Part shown: positions 1 to 5,886 of the stretch, piece after piece
Position numbering within the stretch: the first letter of the stretch is position 1
Layout of the letters: the number at the start of each line of letters is the position of its first letter
Assembly: GCA_023458915.1 (NCBI GenBank)
Contig: JAEWWM010000075.1
Location: forward strand, 1-6,163
From: Bacillota bacterium
Lineage (GTDB): Bacteria > Bacillota > Clostridia > Oscillospirales > Acutalibacteraceae
DNA: 6,163 nucleotides
Reading direction: 5' to 3'
Made by a program: the position numbers and the translations under genes
Notes under the pieces: generated by a model
Database searches by the model: none
What the model was told of the DNA's origin: nothing
The model's input: the letters and a program-made list of their open reading frames with translations, nothing else

Positions 1-236
1 GCGATACCATATACGTTATGGACCAAATTGGCGACAGCGATGACGACTCCAACTGGCTTGACGGTATTTACATGAAACAGGCGATTAAAAAATTAGGCAT
101 TCGGGAAAAAAACATACTGTCGCTCAGATTTTTGAGCGGAAAAACCCAGATGGAAGTTGCGAAAGAAATAGGAATTAGCCAAGCTCAGGTTTCAAGACTT
201 GAAAAAAGCGCAATGGATAAAATAAAAGCAAAATAA
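1..236 (+). CDS. sigG: RNA polymerase sporulation sigma factor sigma-G, C-terminal part (5' end outside window)
   Basis: The reading frame is already open at the left edge (codons from position 3 read DTIYVMDQIGDSD), so the ATG at 18 is an internal Met and not the start. The visible 77 residues are the end of sigma region 3 and all of region 4. The helix-turn-helix that reads the -35 box is GKTQMEVAKEIGISQAQVSR, followed by LEK. From memory, sigma-G of Bacillus and Clostridium carries GKTQMEVAEEIGISQAQVSRLEK, whereas sigma-F has DQTQSEVAERLGISQVQVSRLEK, so G is preferred over F. In the family, sigma-G drives late forespore transcription after engulfment. The gene ends in TAA and converges on the serine-tract gene. 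A GGAGG at 262-266 downstream is not followed by a convincing ORF, so the next gene of the usual sig cluster is not visible here. Very likely correct; the main alternative is another forespore sigma factor. Confidence 0.9.
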   Translation, partial: DTIYVMDQIGDSDDDSNWLDGIYMKQAIKKLGIREKNILSLRFLSGKTQMEVAKEIGISQAQVSRLEKSAMDKIKAK

Positions 237-287
237 AAGCACCCTGCAACATGATAAAGTTGGAGGATACTTATTAAACGAAGATTT

Positions 288-305
288 AAGTAGTTTTTAC
301 TACTT
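288..305 (+). terminator. possible sigG transcription terminator
   Basis: A perfect 7-bp inverted repeat, AAGTAGT and ACTACTT, with a TTTT loop lies 51 nt after the sigG stop. On the plus strand it is followed by TATTTATG and then a generally T-rich stretch. On the minus strand the hairpin is followed by AAATCTTCG, so it is a poorer terminator for the converging gene. The stem is AT-rich and the T-tract is interrupted, so this is a moderate call. Nothing else convincing is seen in the 89-bp gap (237-325). Confidence 0.45.
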
Positions 306-325
306 TATTTATGATTATCTAAATT

Positions 326-1222
326 TTATTTAATTTTACCTTCAAGAATTTCTGCTTGTTGTTTGAAAGTTTTTGCTAAATTTAAAAGATATTCTCTATA
401 TTTATTTAATGTTAGTATACTATCCATTTCATATTTTTTCGTAATGCGTTTTTTAATAATATATTTTTTAATATCATTATGTTTTTTAGTAACGTATTTA
501 TTAATAACATATTTTTCGTTAAAATAGTTTTCATATACCACATATGCAGTGTGTTGCTCAAATTCTTCGGAAAGTTCATTTTTAATTTTAGTAATGGGGA
601 CGTGCTCATTGAAAACTTCGAGAGCGGCTTTGAAGTCAGTTTTTAAGGTTTCCTCTGTATTATCGGCAACGGCATCTTCAGCTAAGTCTAAAACATTATT
701 TGCAGCCATATCAGCTTTATACTCGGCAGCGCTGATAGCATCGGCGACACCGTTATTTGAAAATAGACCGTTGAATGAAGAAGCTTTAGTAACGGTTTTG
801 TAAGAATTGGAGATGATGTCGAGGACAGCATCACGGTCCTTTAAAAGATTAGCGGCTTCATAGGCACATTTCATATTTTTAAGTTGTAAATAAGCTATCA
901 TAAAACGCCTTACAAGCTCAGGTATTTTTTCTAAAAGTTCAGTATCATTCATGTCATCAAGACTTTTATTTGCTAAACTAGAACTTGAACTTGAGCTTGA
1001 ACTCGAGCTGAAACTTAAGCTAGAACCTGAGCTAGAACTTGAACTTGAACTTGAACTCGAGGACTGGTTTCTACGTTTTGTTGGTGCATCCCCCGGGTTA
1101 AATATTGCTGCACCACTACGCTTCATAGCATACGCACTTGAAAAAAGCGGTGTAACAGAAATTCCCACTAATGCTGAAAGTGCAATAGACAAAACTTTTT
1201 TGCTAGTATAATGATTTTTCAT
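326..1222 (-). CDS. secreted serine-tract protein of unknown function
   Basis: This 298-residue protein is not recognised and no function can be given. It starts with a clear Sec signal peptide: basic MKNHYTSKK, a hydrophobic stretch at residues 10-27, and a cleavage site after SSAYA (residue 32). A short basic segment follows (33-53), then a 30-residue serine tract (54-83). Residues 84-236 are mostly predicted-helical and hydrophilic, with alanine-rich parts and one cysteine near residue 119. Residues 237-265 are pentapeptide repeats rich in Lys and Tyr, and a short helical tail follows (266-298). No LPXTG motif, lipobox or second membrane segment is present, so the mature protein should be exported and soluble, or held by charge. 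The ATG at 1220-1222 is supported by AAAGGGA at 1235-1241, 12 nt upstream. The gene lies 160 nt after pheT with no clear terminator between them. The serine tract resembles a flexible linker, but no known domain lies on either side. Confidence 0.8.
   Translation of the reverse strand: MKNHYTSKKVLSIALSALVGISVTPLFSSAYAMKRSGAAIFNPGDAPTKRRNQSSSSSSSSSSSSGSSLSFSSSSSSSSSSSLANKSLDDMNDTELLEKIPELVRRFMIAYLQLKNMKCAYEAANLLKDRDAVLDIISNSYKTVTKASSFNGLFSNNGVADAISAAEYKADMAANNVLDLAEDAVADNTEETLKTDFKAALEVFNEHVPITKIKNELSEEFEQHTAYVVYENYFNEKYVINKYVTKKHNDIKKYIIKKRITKKYEMDSILTLNKYREYLLNLAKTFKQQAEILEGKIK
428..514 (-). repeat. imperfect 15-nt repeats encoding Lys/Tyr-rich pentapeptides
   Basis: Residues 237-265 of the secreted protein split into KYVIN, KYVTK, KHNDIK, KYIIK, KRITK and KYE. 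The DNA units resemble AAATAYRTTATTAAA. One unit has an extra codon, so the frame is kept. The segment is strongly basic and could bind an anionic partner such as wall polymer or nucleic acid, but this is inference from charge only. Confidence 0.7.
974..1063 (-). repeat. degenerate TCA-AGT hexanucleotide repeat encoding a serine tract
   Basis: This covers codons 54-83 of the secreted protein. Codons 55-83 alternate without exception between the TCN and AGY serine families, if four non-serine codons are read as one-base changes: Gly66 GGT (from AGT), Leu69 TTA (from TCA), Phe71 TTC (from TCC) and Leu83 TTA (from TCA). The longest perfect run is at codons 56-62, three and a half units of AGTTCA. 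Synonymous variants (TCG, TCT, AGC) interrupt the rest. This is the trace of a 6-nt tandem repeat in which each unit adds Ser-Ser and keeps the frame. Confidence 0.9.
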
Positions 1223-1382
1223 AAAATTTTAAAATCCCTTTCTTATTAAATTAAAACTGTTTTACATTTTTAATATAACACAAGGTTAATTTAAATTATA
1301 TACTTTTGCCACTTCATTTTATAAATTCTCACCATCAGCTATTTTTAGATTATTTTGTTAATATTTTTGGTCATATTTTTCC
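1223..1382 (-). other. intergenic region between pheT and the secreted-protein gene
   Basis: This is 160 nt of very AT-rich sequence. The ribosome binding site of the downstream gene (AAAGGGA, 1235-1241) lies here, along with a 13-nt interrupted palindrome, TAAAAC-T-GTTTTA, at 1252-1264. A TATAAT on the minus strand at 1295-1300 could be a -10 box, but no acceptable -35 box lies 16-18 nt upstream. No strong terminator for the pheT transcript is visible. I could not match a sporulation-sigma promoter with confidence. Confidence 0.35.
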
Positions 1383-3452
1383 TTAATCTTTTAATTTTGC
1401 TCCAAATTTTTCTGAAAGATTTTTGAGGAAAATATTTTCTATTCCTTCTATTTCCTCTGAAGTTAGAGTTGAAGTTTTGCTGCAGTAATTTATCTCATAA
1501 AGAACCGCATGCTTACTTTCGCCTAAGTTTTTGTCGATATATATATCTTTAACTGTGATTACTCTTATAATTTCACTGCTTGATTTTATAACATTTATAA
1601 TTTCAGCCGCGGTAATATTTTTTTCATGAACCAGATTGTAAAGTCTTTTTACTGGCGGATATTTTGATTCAAATTCAATGTTTTTAACTTTTTCGTGCAC
1701 GTCTTTTATATAAAATTCGCAGTAAAAGATTTTGTCTTTAATAAGTTTTACATTTTGGATTTTACTAAGTTTTTGTTTATTTAATTCGCCGATAAATCCA
1801 ATAATTTTTCCGTTTACAATAATATCATAACCTGAACTTTCTTCAAAAAATTTATAATTATTTTGCTTGAGTTCAAAGTTTTGCCCGAAATTATCAAAAA
1901 TAATTTTTATGTAATTTAAAAGGTCGTAGTAGTTGTATTTTATATCTTTCTCACAGCCCCAGCCGCGCGGGATTCGAATTCCGGACATTATAAAAGCGCA
2001 AGTGTCAATTTCGCGGCAGCCAGTGTCAAACGCGCTATCTTTAAAGTAAATTTTGCCAAGCTCAAAAAGCCCTAAATTACTGTTGCCTATTGAATAATTA
2101 TATGCAAGGCAATTTAGAAGCGAAAATGCGAGCATAGGGCGCATTAAAGAATAAGCGCCAGCAATAGGGTTTTGAAGCGTAAGGTCAGAATAAATAGCAC
2201 TTCCGGGCTCTATACCGTATATTTCCATAGTATTTTCCGGAATAAATGAGTAATTTATAGTCTCTGAAAATTTAAGGCCAATCAACGTTTCTCGGATTTT
2301 ATCCATTTTTGACCAAATTTCGTTTCTACTGTAATTAGTTTGGATAGTTGGCATCACAGCTTCAATATTGTCGTATCCATGTATACGTGCGACTTCTTCA
2401 ATAAGGTCTACTTCTTGTTTAATATCTAATCGATAGCTTGGAACTTGGATTTTTAATGTATTTTCGTCAATTTTAGTGCACTTAAAATTGTATTTTTCAA
2501 GATAATCTATTATTTTATCCATTTGCAAGTTTGTTCCAAGCAAGCGATTAGTATTTTCAACGCTTAAATTTAGAAATTTTTCTGTAGTTTTATTTGGGTA
2601 AAAATCAAAAGCTTCGTTTAAGATCTCGCCTCCGCAAATTTCCGTTATCATCTTTGCACATCTAAGCAAGATATCAAGTATGTAATCAATGTTTACGCCG
2701 CGTTCAAACCTGAACGAAGAGGGTGTTGAAATCTTAAGTCTCCTGGATGTAAGCCGTACGTTAATTTCATCAAATACAGCTCCTTCCAGAAGCACGTTTT
2801 TGGTTTTTTCTGTTACTGTAGATTTATCTGTGCCTATGATTCCTGCTACGCAAAGAATATTTTCGCTGTCGGAAATCATGATATCTCCGGGTTTTATTTC
2901 AGCTTCTTTATTTCCAAGGATTATAATTTTTGATTCATCGGTTGCTTTAAAAACTTTTATTTCATTGTCATTAAGTTTATCAACATCATAAGAATGCATA
3001 GGTTGGCCCATATCGAGCATTATATAATTTGCTATATCAACTACTGCGTTTACAGTGTTGATTCCGAGAGCTTCAAGACGGCGTTTTATATAATTTGGTG
3101 TGGGTATGGTATTATCAATATTTTTAATAACTATTCCCGAAAAGCGACGGCATATTTGCCCGTCATTTACTCTTATTTTAATAGGAAAACTATCGTTATT
3201 AATTTTTAAATCAGCTTTTGTGGGTGCTGGTATCTCTTTACCACAAAAAGCTTTTACTTCACGCGCTATGCCCATATGAGAGAGCATATCCGGCCTGTTA
3301 GCTTTAACTTCAATTTCGGTTATAATATCTTCACCGAATTTTTGTTCACCCTGAAATTCAAAACCTTGAGAGCCAAGGATTTTTAAAATCTCTTTGAACG
3401 GGATGTTTTTATCAATATAGTCCGTTAACCAATCAAATGAAAATTTGAACAT
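1383..3452 (-). CDS. pheT: phenylalanyl-tRNA synthetase beta subunit lacking the N-terminal tRNA-binding domain
   Basis: This is the beta chain of the cytoplasmic alpha2-beta2 PheRS, which charges tRNA-Phe and, in the family, edits Tyr-tRNA-Phe. It has 689 residues where bacterial homologues usually have about 790-805. Residues 1-38 match the usual N-terminus (FSFDWLTDYID and following). The chain then passes directly to EIEVKANRPDMLSHMGIAREV (46-66), which normally lies after the EMAP/OB-fold tRNA-binding domain, so about 110 residues are absent without frame disruption. The B3/B4 editing region is present (about 90-275), with NAVVDIANYIMLDMGQPMHSYD (His153) and LLEGAVF (Glu223). The usual AGVMGG there reads AGIIGT. 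The B5 domain (about 290-370), the catalytic-like domain (375-580) and the C-terminal FDX-ACB domain (595-689, from KYPPVKR) follow. The start ATG has AAGGAG at 3463-3468, 10 nt upstream. The gene is third in metK-pheS-pheT, 111 nt after pheS. Confidence 0.95.
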   Translation of the reverse strand: MFKFSFDWLTDYIDKNIPFKEILKILGSQGFEFQGEQKFGEDIITEIEVKANRPDMLSHMGIAREVKAFCGKEIPAPTKADLKINNDSFPIKIRVNDGQICRRFSGIVIKNIDNTIPTPNYIKRRLEALGINTVNAVVDIANYIMLDMGQPMHSYDVDKLNDNEIKVFKATDESKIIILGNKEAEIKPGDIMISDSENILCVAGIIGTDKSTVTEKTKNVLLEGAVFDEINVRLTSRRLKISTPSSFRFERGVNIDYILDILLRCAKMITEICGGEILNEAFDFYPNKTTEKFLNLSVENTNRLLGTNLQMDKIIDYLEKYNFKCTKIDENTLKIQVPSYRLDIKQEVDLIEEVARIHGYDNIEAVMPTIQTNYSRNEIWSKMDKIRETLIGLKFSETINYSFIPENTMEIYGIEPGSAIYSDLTLQNPIAGAYSLMRPMLAFSLLNCLAYNYSIGNSNLGLFELGKIYFKDSAFDTGCREIDTCAFIMSGIRIPRGWGCEKDIKYNYYDLLNYIKIIFDNFGQNFELKQNNYKFFEESSGYDIIVNGKIIGFIGELNKQKLSKIQNVKLIKDKIFYCEFYIKDVHEKVKNIEFESKYPPVKRLYNLVHEKNITAAEIINVIKSSSEIIRVITVKDIYIDKNLGESKHAVLYEINYCSKTSTLTSEEIEGIENIFLKNLSEKFGAKLKD

Positions 3453-3504
3453 TTCTAAAATTCTCCTTTTTAAACGGAAGTGCCCATTTTATGATTATTT
3501 TTTG

Positions 3505-3535
3505 TTCTTCTACTTACTGCCGGCGATTAGAAGAA
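3505..3535 (-). promoter_or_regulatory. inverted repeat in the pheS-pheT gap
   Basis: Perfect 8-nt arms TTCTTCTA and TAGAAGAA flank a 15-nt loop that contains GCCGGC. In the transcribed (minus) direction the stem is followed by CAAAAAATAATC, which is A-rich and not T-rich, so it is not an intrinsic terminator for the operon. It could be an RNA processing or stability element, or chance. The gap is long for a pheS-pheT pair, which usually sit close together. Confidence 0.35.
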
Positions 3536-3563
3536 TATTATTTTATAAATATTTCGCTAATAC

Positions 3564-4583
3564 CTATATTTGCCTCCACAAACTGATATCATTTTCATAA
3601 AGCTTTCTTATCTCATCAAGGCCATAATACAAAAGTGCTAAACGATTGAGTCCAAGGCCGAACGCAAAACCTGTGTATTTTTTGCTGTCGTACCCGACTC
3701 CTTCCAAAACGTTTGGATGAACCATGCCAGATCCTAAAATAGTTATCCAACCAGAATATCCGCAAGTTCTACAGCCTTTTTTGCCACATTTAGTACAAGA
3801 TATATCTACCGCTGCACTAGGTTCTGTATATGGGTAATAGGAAGGTCTGAAACGCACCCCAATTTGGCTTCCGTAAACTTCTTTTAAAAATTTAATAAAA
3901 ACTGCTTTTAAATTAGATAATGAAATTCCTTCCGCAACCATTAACCCTTCTATTTGATAAAACATCGGTGTATGCTGCGGGTCGATATCGTCAACTCTGT
4001 AAACTGTTCCGGGGGAAATAATTTGAATTGGCGGTTTTTTATTTTCCATTGCTCTTATTTGAACGGATGAAGTATGGGAACGAAGCAAAACATTAGGAGC
4101 AGAAACATAAAAAGTATCTTGCATATCCCTTGCGGGATGGTGCGAAGGCATATTTAGCATTTCGAAATTATATTTATCAAGCTCGATTTCTGGGCCTTGA
4201 ACAATGGAAAACCCCATATTCACAAAAATTTCTTCGATTTTTTTATAAAGCTTTATGAGCGGGTGCCTTGAACCGAGTTTTATATTATCTTTAAATATTG
4301 TTACGTCATATTTCGAAATATTTTTTTGAGATTTAAATTTTTCTTCCATTTCTTTTATTTGTTTTTCAGCAAAATTTTTAAAATCATTTATTACTTTACC
4401 AAAGCTTTTCTTTTCTTCTGCAGAAGTAATATTTTTAAGCTCAGAATAAAGCGATTTTAAATATTTTTTTAAATATGTATCTTTAATAATCTCCACATCT
4501 TTTGTGTCCGCAACATGCTCTAAAGCGATGCTCAATTCGCTAATTTTATTTTTTATTTGAGATTCTAAATTACTATCGCTCAT
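3564..4583 (-). CDS. pheS: phenylalanyl-tRNA synthetase alpha subunit
   Basis: This is the catalytic chain of PheRS: ATP-dependent activation of phenylalanine and transfer to tRNA-Phe. Its 339 residues are the normal length. Residues 1-90 form the charged coiled-coil arm that contacts tRNA. The class II core follows: motif 1 from HPLIKLYKKIEEIF (107-120), the HHPARDMQDTFY block (148-159), motif 2 with TVYRVDDIDPQHTPMFYQIEG (193-213), a four-cysteine CTKCGKKGCRTC segment (263-274), GSGMVHPNVL (284-293), and motif 3 in FAFGLGLNRLALLYYG (306-321). Ala307 matches the E. coli Ala294 that sets pocket size. Two departures are seen. The Phe-pocket signature RPSYFPFTEP reads RPSYYPYTEP (Tyr250 and Tyr252), and the usual Glu of motif 3 is Asn313. 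The start is fixed by GGAGG at 4591-4595, 7 nt upstream. The gene begins 23 nt after metK stops, so the two are cotranscribed. Confidence 0.97.
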   Translation of the reverse strand: MSDSNLESQIKNKISELSIALEHVADTKDVEIIKDTYLKKYLKSLYSELKNITSAEEKKSFGKVINDFKNFAEKQIKEMEEKFKSQKNISKYDVTIFKDNIKLGSRHPLIKLYKKIEEIFVNMGFSIVQGPEIELDKYNFEMLNMPSHHPARDMQDTFYVSAPNVLLRSHTSSVQIRAMENKKPPIQIISPGTVYRVDDIDPQHTPMFYQIEGLMVAEGISLSNLKAVFIKFLKEVYGSQIGVRFRPSYYPYTEPSAAVDISCTKCGKKGCRTCGYSGWITILGSGMVHPNVLEGVGYDSKKYTGFAFGLGLNRLALLYYGLDEIRKLYENDISLWRQI

Positions 4584-4606
4584 TAAATATCCTCCAAAAG
4601 TACTAT

Positions 4607-5794
4607 TTAAAGATTACTTACCGCAAGTTTGATCTCATTGATCTTGTCAAGTTTTTCCCATCCTACGTTTAAGTCTTCCCTTCCCATGTGCCCGTAAGAT
4701 GCAAGCGGCAAATACATAGGAGTTTTTAAATTAAAAGATTCAATAATAAATGCCGGACGTAAATCAAAAATATTATCTATTATTTGAGAAAGTGTTTCAT
4801 CTGAAATTTTAGATGTACCGAATGTATCTACTCTTATAGATACAGGCTGCGAAACTCCTATAGCATAAGCGAGCTGCACTTCGCATTTTTTAGCAATTCC
4901 TGCTCCTACTATATTTTTAGCAACATATCTGGCAGCATATGCTGCGGACCTGTCAACTTTTGTTGGATCTTTGCCTGAAAACGCCCCGCCACCATGACGA
5001 GAATAACCACCATATGTATCGACAATAATCTTTCGTCCTGTAAGTCCGCAGTCTGCTATAGGTCCGCCAATAACAAATCTGCCTGTTGGATTTATCAGCA
5101 TTTTTGTGTCTGCGTCTATCATATGAGATGGGATAACAGGAATTATAACATTTTTTATAATATCTTGTCTGATTTTATCAAGGTTTATTTCTTCCGCGTG
5201 CTGCGCGGAAACAATTATAGTGTCAGTTCTAACAGGCCTATCGTTATCGTATTCAATAGTAACCTGAGTTTTCCCGTCTGGGCGCAAGTAATTTAATGTT
5301 CCACTCTTTCGAACTTCCGCCAGACGTTTTGCAAGCTTATGCGCAAGAGATATCGGTATCGGCATAAACTCAGGTGTTTCGTTGCACGCAAATCCAAACA
5401 TCATACCCTGGTCTCCGGCACCAATCTGACTATTAGCACTTATGTCTCCAGATTTTTTTTCAAGCGAACAGTCAACACCCATCGCAATATCAGAAGACTG
5501 TGCATTTATTGAGGTTATAATTCCACAGGTGTTACCATCAAGGCCACATGAAGAATTATTGTATCCAACATTATTAATGACTTTTCTGGCTTCTTTATCG
5601 ACGTCAACATAGCAATTGGTTGTAATTTCACCCATAACATGAATAAGCCCCATAGAAGCCGTAACTTCGCATGCCACGTGCGCTGTAGGATCTTGCTTTA
5701 AAATAGAATCCAAAATGGCATCGGAAATTTGGTCGCACAATTTATCTGGATGTCCTTCTGTAACAGATTCAGAAGTAAAAAATTTTCTAGACAT
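4607..5794 (-). CDS. metK: S-adenosylmethionine synthase
   Basis: MetK makes S-adenosylmethionine from methionine and ATP in the cytoplasm, releasing phosphate and pyrophosphate. The 395-residue form chosen here has the family's usual length and N-terminus (MSRKFFTSESVTEGHPDK). Visible motifs are GHPDK (14-18), the ATP-binding GAGDQG (125-130), DGKTQVTIEY (173-182), DCGLTGRKIIVDTYGG (248-263) and the P-loop-like GGGAFSGKDP (268-277). All catalytic blocks look intact. A small change is GGPIAD for the usual GGPxGD just before DCGLTGRK. A GTG at 5828-5830 would add 12 residues (MFIFYLNGASKD), but it sits inside the upstream palindrome and has no ribosome binding site. The ATG at 5792-5794 has GGAG 11 nt upstream. 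This is the first gene of the metK-pheS-pheT unit, and no S-box riboswitch fits ahead of it. Confidence 0.97.
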   Translation of the reverse strand: MSRKFFTSESVTEGHPDKLCDQISDAILDSILKQDPTAHVACEVTASMGLIHVMGEITTNCYVDVDKEARKVINNVGYNNSSCGLDGNTCGIITSINAQSSDIAMGVDCSLEKKSGDISANSQIGAGDQGMMFGFACNETPEFMPIPISLAHKLAKRLAEVRKSGTLNYLRPDGKTQVTIEYDNDRPVRTDTIIVSAQHAEEINLDKIRQDIIKNVIIPVIPSHMIDADTKMLINPTGRFVIGGPIADCGLTGRKIIVDTYGGYSRHGGGAFSGKDPTKVDRSAAYAARYVAKNIVGAGIAKKCEVQLAYAIGVSQPVSIRVDTFGTSKISDETLSQIIDNIFDLRPAFIIESFNLKTPMYLPLASYGHMGREDLNVGWEKLDKINEIKLAVSNL

Positions 5795-5805
5795 ATCTTT
5801 ACTAG

Positions 5806-5809
5806 CTCC
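5806..5809 (-). promoter_or_regulatory. metK ribosome binding site
   Basis: GGAG in the context AACGGAGCTAG lies 11 nt before the ATG at 5794. It decides between that start and the upstream GTG at 5830, which has only AT palindrome sequence in front of it. Confidence 0.7.
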
Positions 5810-5819
5810 GTTCAAATAA

Positions 5820-5849
5820 AAAATAAACACATATATATGTGTTTATTTT
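5820..5849 (-). terminator. 30-nt perfect palindrome: terminator of the upstream gene and/or operator of metK
   Basis: Arms AAAATAAACACAT and ATGTGTTTATTTT are exact reverse complements around ATAT. In RNA this makes a 13-bp stem with a 4-nt loop, followed on the minus strand by TTATTTG, so the T-rich side reads TTTATTTTTTATTT. It lies 37 nt after the stop of the zinc-ribbon gene, as an intrinsic terminator would. The stem has only two G:C pairs, so strength is uncertain. It also covers most of the -10 box and the predicted start site of the metK promoter, the usual position of a repressor operator. The two roles may coexist. Confidence 0.6.
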
Positions 5850-5873
5850 AAACTACTATTAAATTGGCGTCAA
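5845..5873 (-). promoter_or_regulatory. vegetative (sigma-A type) promoter for metK-pheS-pheT
   Basis: On the minus strand, TTGACG (5868-5873) is followed after exactly 17 nt by TAAAAT (5845-5850). Each box is one base from the consensus TTGACA and TATAAT. Transcription would begin near 5837-5839, at the centre of the palindrome, giving a leader of roughly 44 nt before the metK ATG. Confidence 0.6.
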
Positions 5874-5886
5874 TAAATAGTACCTT

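Noticed and set aside
412..609. Minus-strand ORF in another frame of the secreted-protein gene
   Set aside because: It overlaps the repeat-rich end of a larger gene with a signal peptide and ribosome binding site; it is a low-complexity shadow.
951..1211. Plus-strand ORF coding a Leu-Glu alternating protein
   Set aside because: It is the complement of the serine hexamer tract. The minus-strand frame has a signal peptide, ribosome binding site and full-length structure; this one has none.
1252..1264. TAAAAC-T-GTTTTA palindrome as an operator
   Set aside because: It is short and AT-rich in an AT-rich gap with no clear promoter beside it, so chance is likely.
1955..1990. tRNA-like T-arm string GATTCGAATTCC
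   Set aside because: No acceptor, D or anticodon arm can be built around it, and it codes conserved-looking PheT sequence on the minus strand.
2689..3209. Two plus-strand ORFs opposite pheT
   Set aside because: They lie fully inside a recognised gene on the other strand and show no family features.
4994..5296. Plus-strand 100-codon ORF opposite metK
   Set aside because: It is antisense to conserved MetK motifs, with no ribosome binding site or recognisable product.
5795..5830. GTG start extending MetK by 12 residues
   Set aside because: It lies inside the palindrome, has no ribosome binding site, adds residues absent from the family, and the ATG at 5794 has GGAG in place.
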